From: Microbacterium pumilum
Lineage (GTDB): Bacteria; Actinomycetota; Actinomycetes; Actinomycetales; Microbacteriaceae
Reading direction: 5' to 3'
Length of the DNA stretch: 64,000 nt
Assembly (NCBI RefSeq): GCF_039530225.1
Contig: NZ_BAAAOH010000001.1
Span: forward strand, 1,426,001-1,490,000
A model generated the notes under the pieces. That model made no database searches and had not been told where the DNA came from. It saw only the letters and a list, made by a program, of their open reading frames with translations. Each line of letters begins with the position of its first letter. The stretch's first letter is position 1. A program made the translations under genes and the position numbers. Positions 9,148 through 16,655 of this stretch are shown piece after piece.

Positions 9148-9207
9148 GGATTCTCCTCGGGTCGGATCGGCGCGTGGGCTCGAGCAGGCGGTTGCGGATG
9201 CCGCGGC

Positions 9208-9990
9208 TCAGCGCCCGTGGAACACGCCGGGTCTGCGCTCGGCGAACGCCGCCCGGCCCTCGGCGGCATCCGCTGTCGCGAAGGTTATCGCCTGCATCTC
9301 GCGTTCGTATGCGATCGCGTCGTCGAGCGGCTGGTTGTAGGCGGCACGCAGGTTGGCCTTGGCCGTCTCGGCGGCGATCGGCGGACGCGATGCGATCGTC
9401 GCGGCGAGCTCCTGCGCGCGGGCGAGCAGGGCGTCGGGCTCCACCACCTCGCTCACGAGACCCCACGACAGGGCACGCGCGGCATCGATCGGGTCGCCGG
9501 TCATCAGCATGAGCGCCGTATTGCTCGCGCCGATCGATGCGGCCAGCAGCGCCGACATCCCGCCCCCGCCGATCCAGCCGAGCTTGATCTCGGGTGCCGC
9601 GAAGGTTGCGGTGGATGCCGCGACCCGGATGTCGCACGTGAGTGCGGCCTCGAGTCCGCCGCCCATCGCGTAGCCGTTGACCGCCGCGATGACCGGCTTG
9701 CGCAACTGCCGCAGCGCGTCGCAGTAGTCGCGACGGTTGCGGAAGTCCCACGGCGTCGCGTACTGGTCGAGCGTGGTGATGTCGGAGCCTGCGCTGAACG
9801 CGCGGCCGGTCCCGGTGTACACGACGGAACGTATGCCCGGATCGGAATTCATCTGCGCGACGAGGTCGACCAGCACGTCGGACATCTCCTGCGTGACCGC
9901 GTTGAGCTTCTCGGGACGATTGAGCCGGACGGTCGCCACCGCGCCGTCGACCTCGACGACGATGAGTTCGGTGCCGGATGCGAGAGTCAT
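9208..9990 (-). CDS. Enoyl-CoA hydratase/isomerase (crotonase family)
   Basis: A 260-residue crotonase-fold enzyme. The oxyanion-hole segments GTGRAFSAGSD and NGYAMGGGLE are present, and both glutamates used by true hydratases are in place (Glu in GGGLEAAL and Glu in APEIKLG, exactly 20 residues apart as in rat crotonase). It should therefore hydrate a 2-enoyl-CoA or do a closely related reaction. Its ATG overlaps the stop of the solute-binding-protein homologue. A CoA-thioester enzyme inside a sugar-acid operon, with a CoA-transferase two genes upstream, implies that an intermediate or side product is activated with CoA. Confidence 0.9.
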   Translation of the reverse strand: MTLASGTELIVVEVDGAVATVRLNRPEKLNAVTQEMSDVLVDLVAQMNSDPGIRSVVYTGTGRAFSAGSDITTLDQYATPWDFRNRRDYCDALRQLRKPVIAAVNGYAMGGGLEAALTCDIRVAASTATFAAPEIKLGWIGGGGMSALLAASIGASNTALMLMTGDPIDAARALSWGLVSEVVEPDALLARAQELAATIASRPPIAAETAKANLRAAYNQPLDDAIAYEREMQAITFATADAAEGRAAFAERRPGVFHGR

Positions 9991-11135
9991 GCGGGCTGCT
10001 CCTGGAGGGCGTGGGCGAAGGCGGGCATGCGGGCGGCAGCCGCGCGGATGTCGGTGAAGCGGCGTTCGATCAGAGGGATGGCCTCGGCGGGGCTGAGGCG
10101 CCCCGCGACGGTGTCGCGCACGATCGCGGACGCCGCGGATTGGAACCGGGTGAAGCCGGGGAGCCGCGGACGCACCCACGACTGGTCGATCGTCGCCGCT
10201 GTGGCGCGGTAGAAGCCGGATGCTGCGGCATCCACGTGGTCATCGTGCCAGGCGATCGCGGCGCTCGGCTGGCCGTCGTGCTCGGGGATGAACGTCGACT
10301 GCGTCTCGGCGTCCAGCAGCCAGGCCAGATGGGCGAGCAGAGCCGGTGTGGCACTGGTGCGGGTCGTGACGGCGATGCCGGTGCCGCCGATCGTCGAGCC
10401 GATCCGACCACCTGCCGTGGGCGGCGGGCCGAACACGACGCTCGGCGAGCTGTGGGTGACGTAGCCGTAGATGAGCGGCACGTAGCCGATGTCTCCGGCA
10501 TCCCGCATCCGATCCAGCAGACCGATCGGGTTCAGGGCAGCGGTTCCCGCCGGTGCGAGGGCGGAGAGCGCGATCAGCAGCCGCAGCGCCTCGGCTGCGA
10601 TTGCGGGATCGAAGAGCCGATCGGATGCCGCGGCAGGGTCGTCTCCCAGCGAGACGGCGATCGAGCACAGGCTCAGGAACGCGTGGGGACCGGCGAGCGT
10701 CGTCGCGACGAGTCCGTCGCCCGCGAGCCGAATGGCGTCGTCCCAGGACTCCGGTGCTACCGGCACGAGCGCAGGATTGCGCGCCGACACCTGGGTCGCG
10801 GCGTCGAGGGGGAGCGCCCACACGTGCCCGCCCAGGCGGTAGGACTCGAGGCTCGGGCCGATGGCGGCGTCCGTCCACTGCGCGAGCTGCGCCGGGGGGA
10901 ACAGCGTGTCGACCGGCACGAGGCACTGGGCGACGAGCGCATCGCCCAGGTGCGGATGATCCAGCACGAGCAGATCGTACCGGCGCGCGAGCTCGTCGAT
11001 CGGCGCCGATTCGAACCCTTCCAGCGACTGCGCCTCCCATCTGAGGGAATCGCCCGAGCCGATCGATCCGGCTGCGGCCTCCAGCGCATGGCGACCGCGC
11101 GGGTGGTCCCACGTGAGCCCGACGAAATCGGTCAT
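9987..11135 (-). CDS. Solute-binding-protein homologue without signal peptide
   Basis: A 382-residue protein that looks like a family 1 extracellular solute-binding protein (blocks RYDLLVLDHPHLG, WALPLDAATQVSARNPAL and PESWDDAIRLAGDG) yet starts directly with MTDFVGLTWDHPRG. There is no hydrophobic leader, lipobox or Tat motif, and no in-frame upstream region could supply one because the start ATG overlaps the CoA-transferase stop. It must be cytosolic. It overlaps the enoyl-CoA hydratase start by ATGA, so it is produced in step with two CoA enzymes. A ligand-binding, scaffold or enzymatic role for a periplasmic-binding fold in CoA metabolism is inference; I know of no defined function. Confidence 0.75.
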   Translation of the reverse strand: MTDFVGLTWDHPRGRHALEAAAGSIGSGDSLRWEAQSLEGFESAPIDELARRYDLLVLDHPHLGDALVAQCLVPVDTLFPPAQLAQWTDAAIGPSLESYRLGGHVWALPLDAATQVSARNPALVPVAPESWDDAIRLAGDGLVATTLAGPHAFLSLCSIAVSLGDDPAAASDRLFDPAIAAEALRLLIALSALAPAGTAALNPIGLLDRMRDAGDIGYVPLIYGYVTHSSPSVVFGPPPTAGGRIGSTIGGTGIAVTTRTSATPALLAHLAWLLDAETQSTFIPEHDGQPSAAIAWHDDHVDAAASGFYRATAATIDQSWVRPRLPGFTRFQSAASAIVRDTVAGRLSPAEAIPLIERRFTDIRAAAARMPAFAHALQEQPA

Positions 11136-12373
11136 GACACCACCACGGCCTCGGTCGCGGGCTCCGCGATCGAGGTCTCGGCGACCGCCCCGGCGGCGAG
11201 CATGGCGTCGACCGCGACGTCGTCGAACCCGAGCTCGGCCAGCACCTCTCGCGTGTGCTCGCCGGTCAGAGGGGCGCCGCGGTCGATCCGAGCGGGGGTC
11301 TTGGCGAAGCGGTACGGGAAACCCGGGGTCTTCACGTGTCCCTCGGTGGGGTGCTCGTACTCGACGAACGTGCCGTTGTGGATCACCTGCGGATCGTTCA
11401 CGAGCTCTTCGTAGCCATAGACCGGCCCCGCCCACATGCCCGCTGCCAGCAGGGCATCGAGCCAGTGCTCGGTGGTGTCGGTCTTCAGCCGGTCCGCGGT
11501 CTTGGCGTACAGCTCGTCGCGGTGGCTCCAGCCGTGGATCTCGGCGTCGAGCCCTGCGAACGAGGGCTCGCCGATGACCTCGCCGAGCTTTTCGAGGTCG
11601 GCGAAGCCGAGCGCCAGGTAGCCGTCCGAGGTCGCGAACACGCCATACGGCGCGCGGATGTAGACATGGGCGTTCGGCTCGTCGCCCCGCTCCTGCGGGA
11701 TGCCGCCCACGGTGTAGACCGACAGCTCCTGCATCTGCAGCGTCGTGAGCGCATCGAGCATGTTGACGGTCACGAGCTGGCCTTCACCGGTGCGCTCGCG
11801 ATGCAGCAGCGCGGCGAGCACCGCCTCGAACGCGGTGGAGGCGGTCACGGCATCCGCGAGGTACTGGCCGGCCGGGGTGGGCGGCTCGCCCTTGCGGCCC
11901 GACGAGAGCATCGCCCCGCTCATGGCCTGCAGCAGCAGATCCTGCCCCGGGCGATCCCGGTACGGGCCGTCTTCGCCGTAGCCCGACATCGACACGTAGA
12001 TCAGGCCCGGGTTGAGCGCGCTGAGGGTGTCGTAGTCCAGTCCGAGGCGCCCTGCGACACCGGGGCGGTAATTCTGCAGGAACACGTCGGCGGACGCGAC
12101 CAGCTCGCGGACGACCTGCTTGCCGGCATCCGACTTGAGGTCCACCGCGAGGGACCGCTTGTTGCGGTTGAGGGCGAGGAACGACACGTTTATGCGGTTG
12201 CCCTGCGCGCCGCCCGCAGAGGCGAACCGCTGCCACTCACCAGCCGTCGGCTCGACCTTGACCACATCCGCACCCAGGTCGCCCAGCCGCTGCGCGGCGA
12301 ACGGGCCCGCCATCGCGATGGAGCAGTCGACGACGCGGTAGCCGGAGAGGATGCCTCGGAGTGAGTCGGTCAT
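11132..12373 (-). CDS. CaiB/BaiF family III CoA-transferase
   Basis: A 413-residue type III CoA-transferase. The N-terminal VVDCSIAMAGPFAAQRLGDLGADVVKVEP block, NRNKRSLAVDLK, and the catalytic aspartate in GQYLADAVTAS (Asp174) are intact. The enzyme moves CoA from a donor thioester to a carboxylic acid through an aspartyl intermediate. Its neighbours suggest an acid formed from a sugar or a linked aglycone. It is 43 bp downstream of the Gfo/Idh/MocA gene and overlaps the solute-binding-protein homologue. The substrate cannot be read from sequence. Confidence 0.92.
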   Translation of the reverse strand: MTDSLRGILSGYRVVDCSIAMAGPFAAQRLGDLGADVVKVEPTAGEWQRFASAGGAQGNRINVSFLALNRNKRSLAVDLKSDAGKQVVRELVASADVFLQNYRPGVAGRLGLDYDTLSALNPGLIYVSMSGYGEDGPYRDRPGQDLLLQAMSGAMLSSGRKGEPPTPAGQYLADAVTASTAFEAVLAALLHRERTGEGQLVTVNMLDALTTLQMQELSVYTVGGIPQERGDEPNAHVYIRAPYGVFATSDGYLALGFADLEKLGEVIGEPSFAGLDAEIHGWSHRDELYAKTADRLKTDTTEHWLDALLAAGMWAGPVYGYEELVNDPQVIHNGTFVEYEHPTEGHVKTPGFPYRFAKTPARIDRGAPLTGEHTREVLAELGFDDVAVDAMLAAGAVAETSIAEPATEAVVVS

Positions 12374-12416
12374 GTGTGAATGCCTCGGATGTCGTGGGTG
12401 GGTGCGTGCCGGAAGG

Positions 12417-13469
12417 TCAGGCGTGGACGCGGGTCTCGGCGCCGTCCGCGGCGGCTGACCGCAGCAGCGCCTCGATGAGCTCGACCGATCGGGCGGCGAC
12501 GGTCACGTCGGAGTTGTTCTCGGTGCTCGCCCCGGTGATGAGCTCGATGAAGCGGGCGGGCGGCACCAGGCACTCGTACTCGCCGTCGCCCGGCGTGATC
12601 GCGACCTCTTCGCGCTCGCCGTCGTATCGACTGAGCGTCACCCGCTCCCGCTCGACGTCGATCATGAGCACGCCCTCGGTGCCGAACAGGCGGATGTCGA
12701 CCTGATACTTGTCGCCGTCGGCCAGCGTCGCCGCGCCCGAGAGCGAGCCGAGCGCGCCGTTGTCGAAGCGGATGACGCCGGCGTCGAACAGATCGACAGG
12801 GGCCCCGGCATTGAGCACCCGCCCCGCCACGGTCGCCGCGCGCAGGTCGGTGAGCCAGAACAGCAGAGCGCTCGAGTGCGTGACCTGCCCGTGGGCGTAG
12901 CCGCCGCCGTGCTCGGGGCTCGACCAGGTCGACGGGTCGGGTGCCGTGTCGGAGTTCCAGCGCTCGAGCATGTGGGTCGGGTCGCTGCCGAACAGGCCGC
13001 GCGTGGGTGAGGCCATGTGACAGAGGGCGTACTGGATCTCGCCGATCCTGCCGGCCGCGAGCATGCGCTTCGCCGCGACCGTGAACGCCTTGTAGTTCCA
13101 TCCGTATGGCACGAGGAACACGGTGCCGGCGCGCTCAGCGCGGGCCGCGAGGTCCCACGCATCGTCGGCGCGGAGGGTCATGGGCTTCTCGCACAGCACG
13201 TGGAGCCCGCGATCGAGCGCCATGGCGGCGAGCGGATGGTGGAGGTCGTGCGGCGTGCTGATCACGACCGCATCCAGGTCGGCGTCGAGCAGGGCTTCGG
13301 CGGACTCCGTCGCGAAGCCGAACCCGAATCGCTCGCGGATGCCCTCGAGTCCCGGCCCCAGTCCACAGACTCCGACGAGTTCCACATCGTCGCGCGCCGC
13401 GAACAGCGGAAAGTGATTGCTCGTCGCCCACCAGCCGGCGCCGATCGCGCCCAGCCGCACGCGGCTCAC
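12417..13469 (-). CDS. Gfo/Idh/MocA family oxidoreductase
   Basis: A 350-residue NAD(P)-dependent sugar dehydrogenase-like protein. The Rossmann motif GAIGAGWWATSNHFPL is at the N-terminus, the family EKPM signature is seen in HVLCEKPMTL, and a C-terminal beta-sheet dimer domain follows. I start at GTG 13469, whose GTGA overlaps the stop of the metallo-hydrolase gene; GTG 13487 would add six residues (MGVGGS) and is possible. In a Weimberg-type scheme it would oxidise the free sugar (C1) or a 3-keto/deoxy sugar. The substrate is inference. Confidence 0.88.
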   Translation of the reverse strand: MSRVRLGAIGAGWWATSNHFPLFAARDDVELVGVCGLGPGLEGIRERFGFGFATESAEALLDADLDAVVISTPHDLHHPLAAMALDRGLHVLCEKPMTLRADDAWDLAARAERAGTVFLVPYGWNYKAFTVAAKRMLAAGRIGEIQYALCHMASPTRGLFGSDPTHMLERWNSDTAPDPSTWSSPEHGGGYAHGQVTHSSALLFWLTDLRAATVAGRVLNAGAPVDLFDAGVIRFDNGALGSLSGAATLADGDKYQVDIRLFGTEGVLMIDVERERVTLSRYDGEREEVAITPGDGEYECLVPPARFIELITGASTENNSDVTVAARSVELIEALLRSAAADGAETRVHA

Positions 13470-14431
13470 CGAGCCACCCACTCCCACACGCGGCGTCCGC
13501 CCTGCTCGCTCACCGCGACGCGGCCCTGCGTCACAAGCCGTTCGAGGTTGCCGGTGACCGGGAAGATCAGGTAGTCGGCGGCAGCAGGCGCCCAGGGACC
13601 CAGGTCCGAGGCGATGTCACGGATGAGCTCGAGCGAGCTGAGCGGGCGGGATGCCGCGCGCAGCGCCGCCTCGATGCGTGCGTCGACGCGGTCGGTGTAG
13701 ACGAGCGACTCGTCGAGGAATTCCTGCACGGCCCCGCCCTCGTACAGGGGGTAGTGCGCGGTCAGGAGCAGGTCGGCGCCGTACTCGCGCAGGGTGCGGA
13801 TCGTCTCGACGTAGGCTGCGGTGTCGCGATAGGTGGGCGGGAAGGCGGGGTCGCCGATCGCCGTCGGCACGGTGACGCCGAGGACGGCATCCGAGATCAC
13901 GAGGGCGCGGTTCGCGGCATCCCACACGGCGAGATGTCCGGGGGAGTGCCCGGGAACGTGCAGCACCTCGAGCTCGCGATCACCGAGGTCGAACCGCTCC
14001 CCGCCGTGGAGCGGGGTGTCCACGGCCACCAGTCGCGTCGAGGCGCGCACCAGGGCCGTGATCTCGGGCGGATCGTCGAACCCGTCCGAGTCGGCGAACT
14101 CGCCATAGCGACCGCGGATGAGCTCATCGACATCCTGCGTCATGGCCACATCCGCCGCGCCCGCGAGGAACTCGACGTGCGGAGCCGCCGCCTTCAGCGC
14201 CGCATTTCCGCCGGTGTGATCGAAGTCGCAGTGCGATGAGACGACCCAGCGCAGGCGCGAAAGGTCGAAACCGATCGACGACAAGTACGGCAGCAACGTG
14301 CCTTCGACGCTTTCATCGACGCCGGTGTCGAAGAGCAGGGCACCGGCGGGACCCTCGAAGAGGTACATCGCGATGAACCGCTCCCCCAGCGGCGCCTGGA
14401 TGCGGTGCAGTCCCGGTCGCAGTTGCATCAT
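13466..14431 (-). CDS. Metallo-beta-lactamase fold hydrolase
   Basis: A 321-residue MBL-fold enzyme with the metal motif SSHCDFDHTGG (an HxDxDH variant of the usual HxHxDH), a further histidine in HVPGHSPGHLAVW, and an aspartate in LVISDAVLG. After residue about 240 comes a helical C-terminal domain, as in the hydroxyacylglutathione-hydrolase-like and lactonase-like groups. The ATG at 14431 overlaps the stop of the sugar-acid dehydratase (ATGA). In context it could open a sugar lactone, or cleave a CoA or glutathione thioester. The Asp-for-His exchange occurs in one MBL subgroup and does not by itself mean loss of activity. Confidence 0.87.
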   Translation of the reverse strand: MMQLRPGLHRIQAPLGERFIAMYLFEGPAGALLFDTGVDESVEGTLLPYLSSIGFDLSRLRWVVSSHCDFDHTGGNAALKAAAPHVEFLAGAADVAMTQDVDELIRGRYGEFADSDGFDDPPEITALVRASTRLVAVDTPLHGGERFDLGDRELEVLHVPGHSPGHLAVWDAANRALVISDAVLGVTVPTAIGDPAFPPTYRDTAAYVETIRTLREYGADLLLTAHYPLYEGGAVQEFLDESLVYTDRVDARIEAALRAASRPLSSLELIRDIASDLGPWAPAAADYLIFPVTGNLERLVTQGRVAVSEQGGRRVWEWVAR

Positions 14432-15582
14432 GCCTCCCAGGTCGCGTCCGTGACCATCCGCAGACCCGACCGGCTCGATCGCACGTGGGGCCCTTCGGGA
14501 GTGAGCCACGACGCCGACTCATGGTGGCTCGCGATCGCCTTCTCATCGACCGTGATGCCCGCGCCCGGGGTGTCGCCCAGCACGATGCCGCCGTCGATGA
14601 GCTCGTGGTCGAGGGTGACCCCGAACGGGGCGCCGAGGTCCTGCACCTCGGCCGACAGGTGGTTGGGCACTGCGGTGGCCGCCGCCGCGATCGCATGGTT
14701 GGCCGTGAGGCCCACGGGGCTGACCGGCAGGTCGCGTCCGTGCGCGGCGATCGCGACGCGCAGGAAGTGGGTGATCCCCCACACCGCGCCGGCCTGCACG
14801 ATGTCTACGGCACCCGCGTCGAGCAGCGGACGATACTGCTCGAGGCCCGTGAGGTTCTCGCCGGTGGCGACCGCGGCCTTCACCGAGGCGCTCAGGCGCG
14901 CGTGGCCCTGCGCATCCCATCGCCGGAGCGGTTCCTCGATCCACGTGAGGTCGATCTGCTCCTCGAGCGCCGCGACGTAGCGCACCGCCTGCTTGAGGTT
15001 CCACGACTCGTTCGCATCGAGCATGAGGGCGGGATTGGTGGCATTGCGGCGGAGCGCGTCCGCCATGATCTCGAGCCGGCGGATGTCGTGCGCGACATCC
15101 CGCCCGCCCTTCAGCTTGCCGCTCGAGAACCCGCGCTCCGCCATCACGGCGTAGAAGGCCGCGAGTTCCTCGTCGTCGAGGGCGATGTCCAAACCAGACG
15201 CATAGCCGGGCACGAATCGGTCGGCTCCGCCGAGCAGCCGCCACAGCGGCTCGCCGACGAGCTTGGCCTTGAGGTCCCACAGTGCCGAGTCGAAGGCGCC
15301 GACACCGCCGAAAGTCGCGCCGGTGTGGCCGCTCTTGAAGACGCGAGCCAGCATGCGGTCGTAGAGCGACGAGACGGCGCGGGGATCGTGCCCCTCGAGG
15401 GCGGGGAAGAGACGGTCGAGATCCTGGTGAGAGCCCATGCCGACGCCCTCGATGCCCGCGTCGGTCTCGACGATCACGATGGGCACTTCGGTCACGCCTG
15501 AGTCGATGTAGCCGTTGGCGTCCCCCACCGGGCGACCCCAGTCGTGGTAGGTCCGCAGGCAGCGGTATCCCGTGATCCTCAT
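14428..15582 (-). CDS. Mandelate racemase/enolase-superfamily sugar-acid dehydratase
   Basis: A 384-residue enolase-superfamily enzyme, first gene of the catabolic operon. Visible active-site elements are the KxK pair (Lys156, Lys158 in SGKLKGG), metal ligands Asp189 (LMLDANESW), Glu216/217 (WIEEPL) and Glu242 (ATGENL), and His296 in GLTANHAI. This arrangement belongs to acid-sugar dehydratases, which abstract the alpha proton of an aldonate and eliminate water to a 2-keto-3-deoxy acid. The start ATG 15582 follows AAGGGCGAT. Upstream is a divergent promoter with a palindrome next to the GntR gene. The substrate (xylonate, arabinonate, fuconate, rhamnonate or other) is not predictable from sequence. 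Confidence 0.92.
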   Translation of the reverse strand: MRITGYRCLRTYHDWGRPVGDANGYIDSGVTEVPIVIVETDAGIEGVGMGSHQDLDRLFPALEGHDPRAVSSLYDRMLARVFKSGHTGATFGGVGAFDSALWDLKAKLVGEPLWRLLGGADRFVPGYASGLDIALDDEELAAFYAVMAERGFSSGKLKGGRDVAHDIRRLEIMADALRRNATNPALMLDANESWNLKQAVRYVAALEEQIDLTWIEEPLRRWDAQGHARLSASVKAAVATGENLTGLEQYRPLLDAGAVDIVQAGAVWGITHFLRVAIAAHGRDLPVSPVGLTANHAIAAAATAVPNHLSAEVQDLGAPFGVTLDHELIDGGIVLGDTPGAGITVDEKAIASHHESASWLTPEGPHVRSSRSGLRMVTDATWEA

Positions 15583-15622
15583 ATCGCCCTTGATCCTCGA
15601 TCCGGCTTGTGTGCGATAACAG

Positions 15623-15639
15623 CATACATCATATGTCTG
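15623..15639. promoter_or_regulatory. Candidate GntR operator in divergent promoter
   Basis: A near-perfect 17-bp palindrome, CATACATCATATGTCTG, with ACAT-N3-ATGT core (15626-15636), in the 111-bp gap between the dehydratase operon and the GntR gene. Size and AT-rich core fit FCD-type GntR operators. On the minus strand TATGAT/TATGCT hexamers overlap it and could be the -10 of the catabolic operon, so binding would repress. Confidence 0.5.
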
Positions 15640-15693
15640 GTAAATTTCCTGCCGTGATGGTTGAGAGGTCGACGCCCGTCTAGAGTGGCGAGC

Positions 15694-16446
15694 ATGACGC
15701 TCGGCGATGCGACACCGATCCCGCAGGGCACTCGTGCGCCCATCGATCGGATCGGCGCGACGGTGCTGAAGGAACTCGTGGAGACGATCGTGTCCGGTCG
15801 CGTGCAGCCCGGCGAGAATCTGCCCCCCGAGGGAACCCTGAGCCAGGAGTTCGGCGTGAGTCGCACGGTCATCCGCGAGTCGGTGAAGCGCCTCCAGGAG
15901 AAGGGCATGGTCACCGTCGCCCAGGGGCGCGGCACGCACGTCAATCCCATGTCGGCGTGGAACCTGCTGGACCCTCTCGTCATCACCGCGCTCATCGGCC
16001 ACGACGACGACCTGGGCATCCTCGACGATCTCAGCGTGGTGCGCGGCGCGCTCGAAGCGGCGATGGCCAGTGCCGTGGCGGCCGAGCATTCCGACGACGG
16101 AGTCGAGCGCCTTCGCGAGAGTCTCGAGTGGATGCGAGTGTCGATCGACGACTCCACCGCGTTCCGCGAGGCGGATGTGCGATTCCACCTGATCGTCATG
16201 GAGCTGTCGGGCAACCTCCTCGCCGAGAACGTCGCCCGAGTGCTCTTCGAGCGGGCTCTGGAGAGCACCCGCTACCAGGGTGTGGATCCGGAGCGGGCGT
16301 TCGAGCTCACCATGGTCGAGCACGAGAACGTGGTCGCGGCGATCGCGGGGGGCGATCGCGAGGCCGCCCGTCGCGCGATGGAGGAGCACATCCTCGGCTC
16401 GTGGGAGCGCCGTCGGCTGCCGACCGCCAAGCGGGGCAAGGACTGA
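15694..16446 (+). CDS. GntR family regulator with FCD ligand domain
   Basis: A 250-residue regulator. The N-terminal winged helix (about 24-90) includes PPEGTLSQEFGVSRTVIRESVKRLQEKGMVTVAQGRGTHV split over the recognition helix and wing. The C-terminal all-helical FCD domain carries the expected metal/ligand residues in FREADVRFHLIVMELSGN and in MVEHENVVAAIAGGD with MEEHI. FCD regulators sense sugar acids and related carboxylates, matching the divergent operon. It likely represses that operon, and possibly the ABC importer, until an acid intermediate accumulates. Confidence 0.93.
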   Translation: MTLGDATPIPQGTRAPIDRIGATVLKELVETIVSGRVQPGENLPPEGTLSQEFGVSRTVIRESVKRLQEKGMVTVAQGRGTHVNPMSAWNLLDPLVITALIGHDDDLGILDDLSVVRGALEAAMASAVAAEHSDDGVERLRESLEWMRVSIDDSTAFREADVRFHLIVMELSGNLLAENVARVLFERALESTRYQGVDPERAFELTMVEHENVVAAIAGGDREAARRAMEEHILGSWERRRLPTAKRGKD

Positions 16447-16458
16447 CCTCGCTTTTTT

Positions 16459-16540
16459 CGCCGAGAACACACGCTCTCGGCGAGAACTCATCTCGCTGCC
16501 GCCCCTACCGTGGTGCCTGGCCGAGAGCATGTGCTTTCGG
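16459..16540. repeat. Two GC-rich hairpins after the GntR gene
   Basis: CGCCGAGA (16459-16466) pairs perfectly with TCTCGGCG (16475-16482), and CCGAGAGCA (16521-16529) pairs with TGCTTTCGG (16532-16540) with one G-T pair. They lie between the convergent GntR and YihY genes. A run of T precedes, rather than follows, the first hairpin on the plus strand, so neither is a textbook intrinsic terminator. Confidence 0.5.
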
Positions 16541-16655
16541 GACGGTGTCCTCGCCGATGCGGCGACAGCAAACGCATGCCGACGGGCGAGAGGCTGGTGG
16601 CCGCCTCAGCCACGCGAATGGCGATCGCTGACCCAGGTGGGCGCGCGGGTGGCTG

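Noticed and set aside
8104..10212. Long plus-strand open frame opposite the FAH and hydratase genes
   Set aside because: Arg/Gly-rich shadow without start signal; both minus-strand genes have intact catalytic motifs.
16459..16482. Rho-independent terminator after the GntR gene
   Set aside because: The T-run lies before the hairpin on the plus strand and appears as A's after it on the minus strand, so the arrangement is wrong in both directions.
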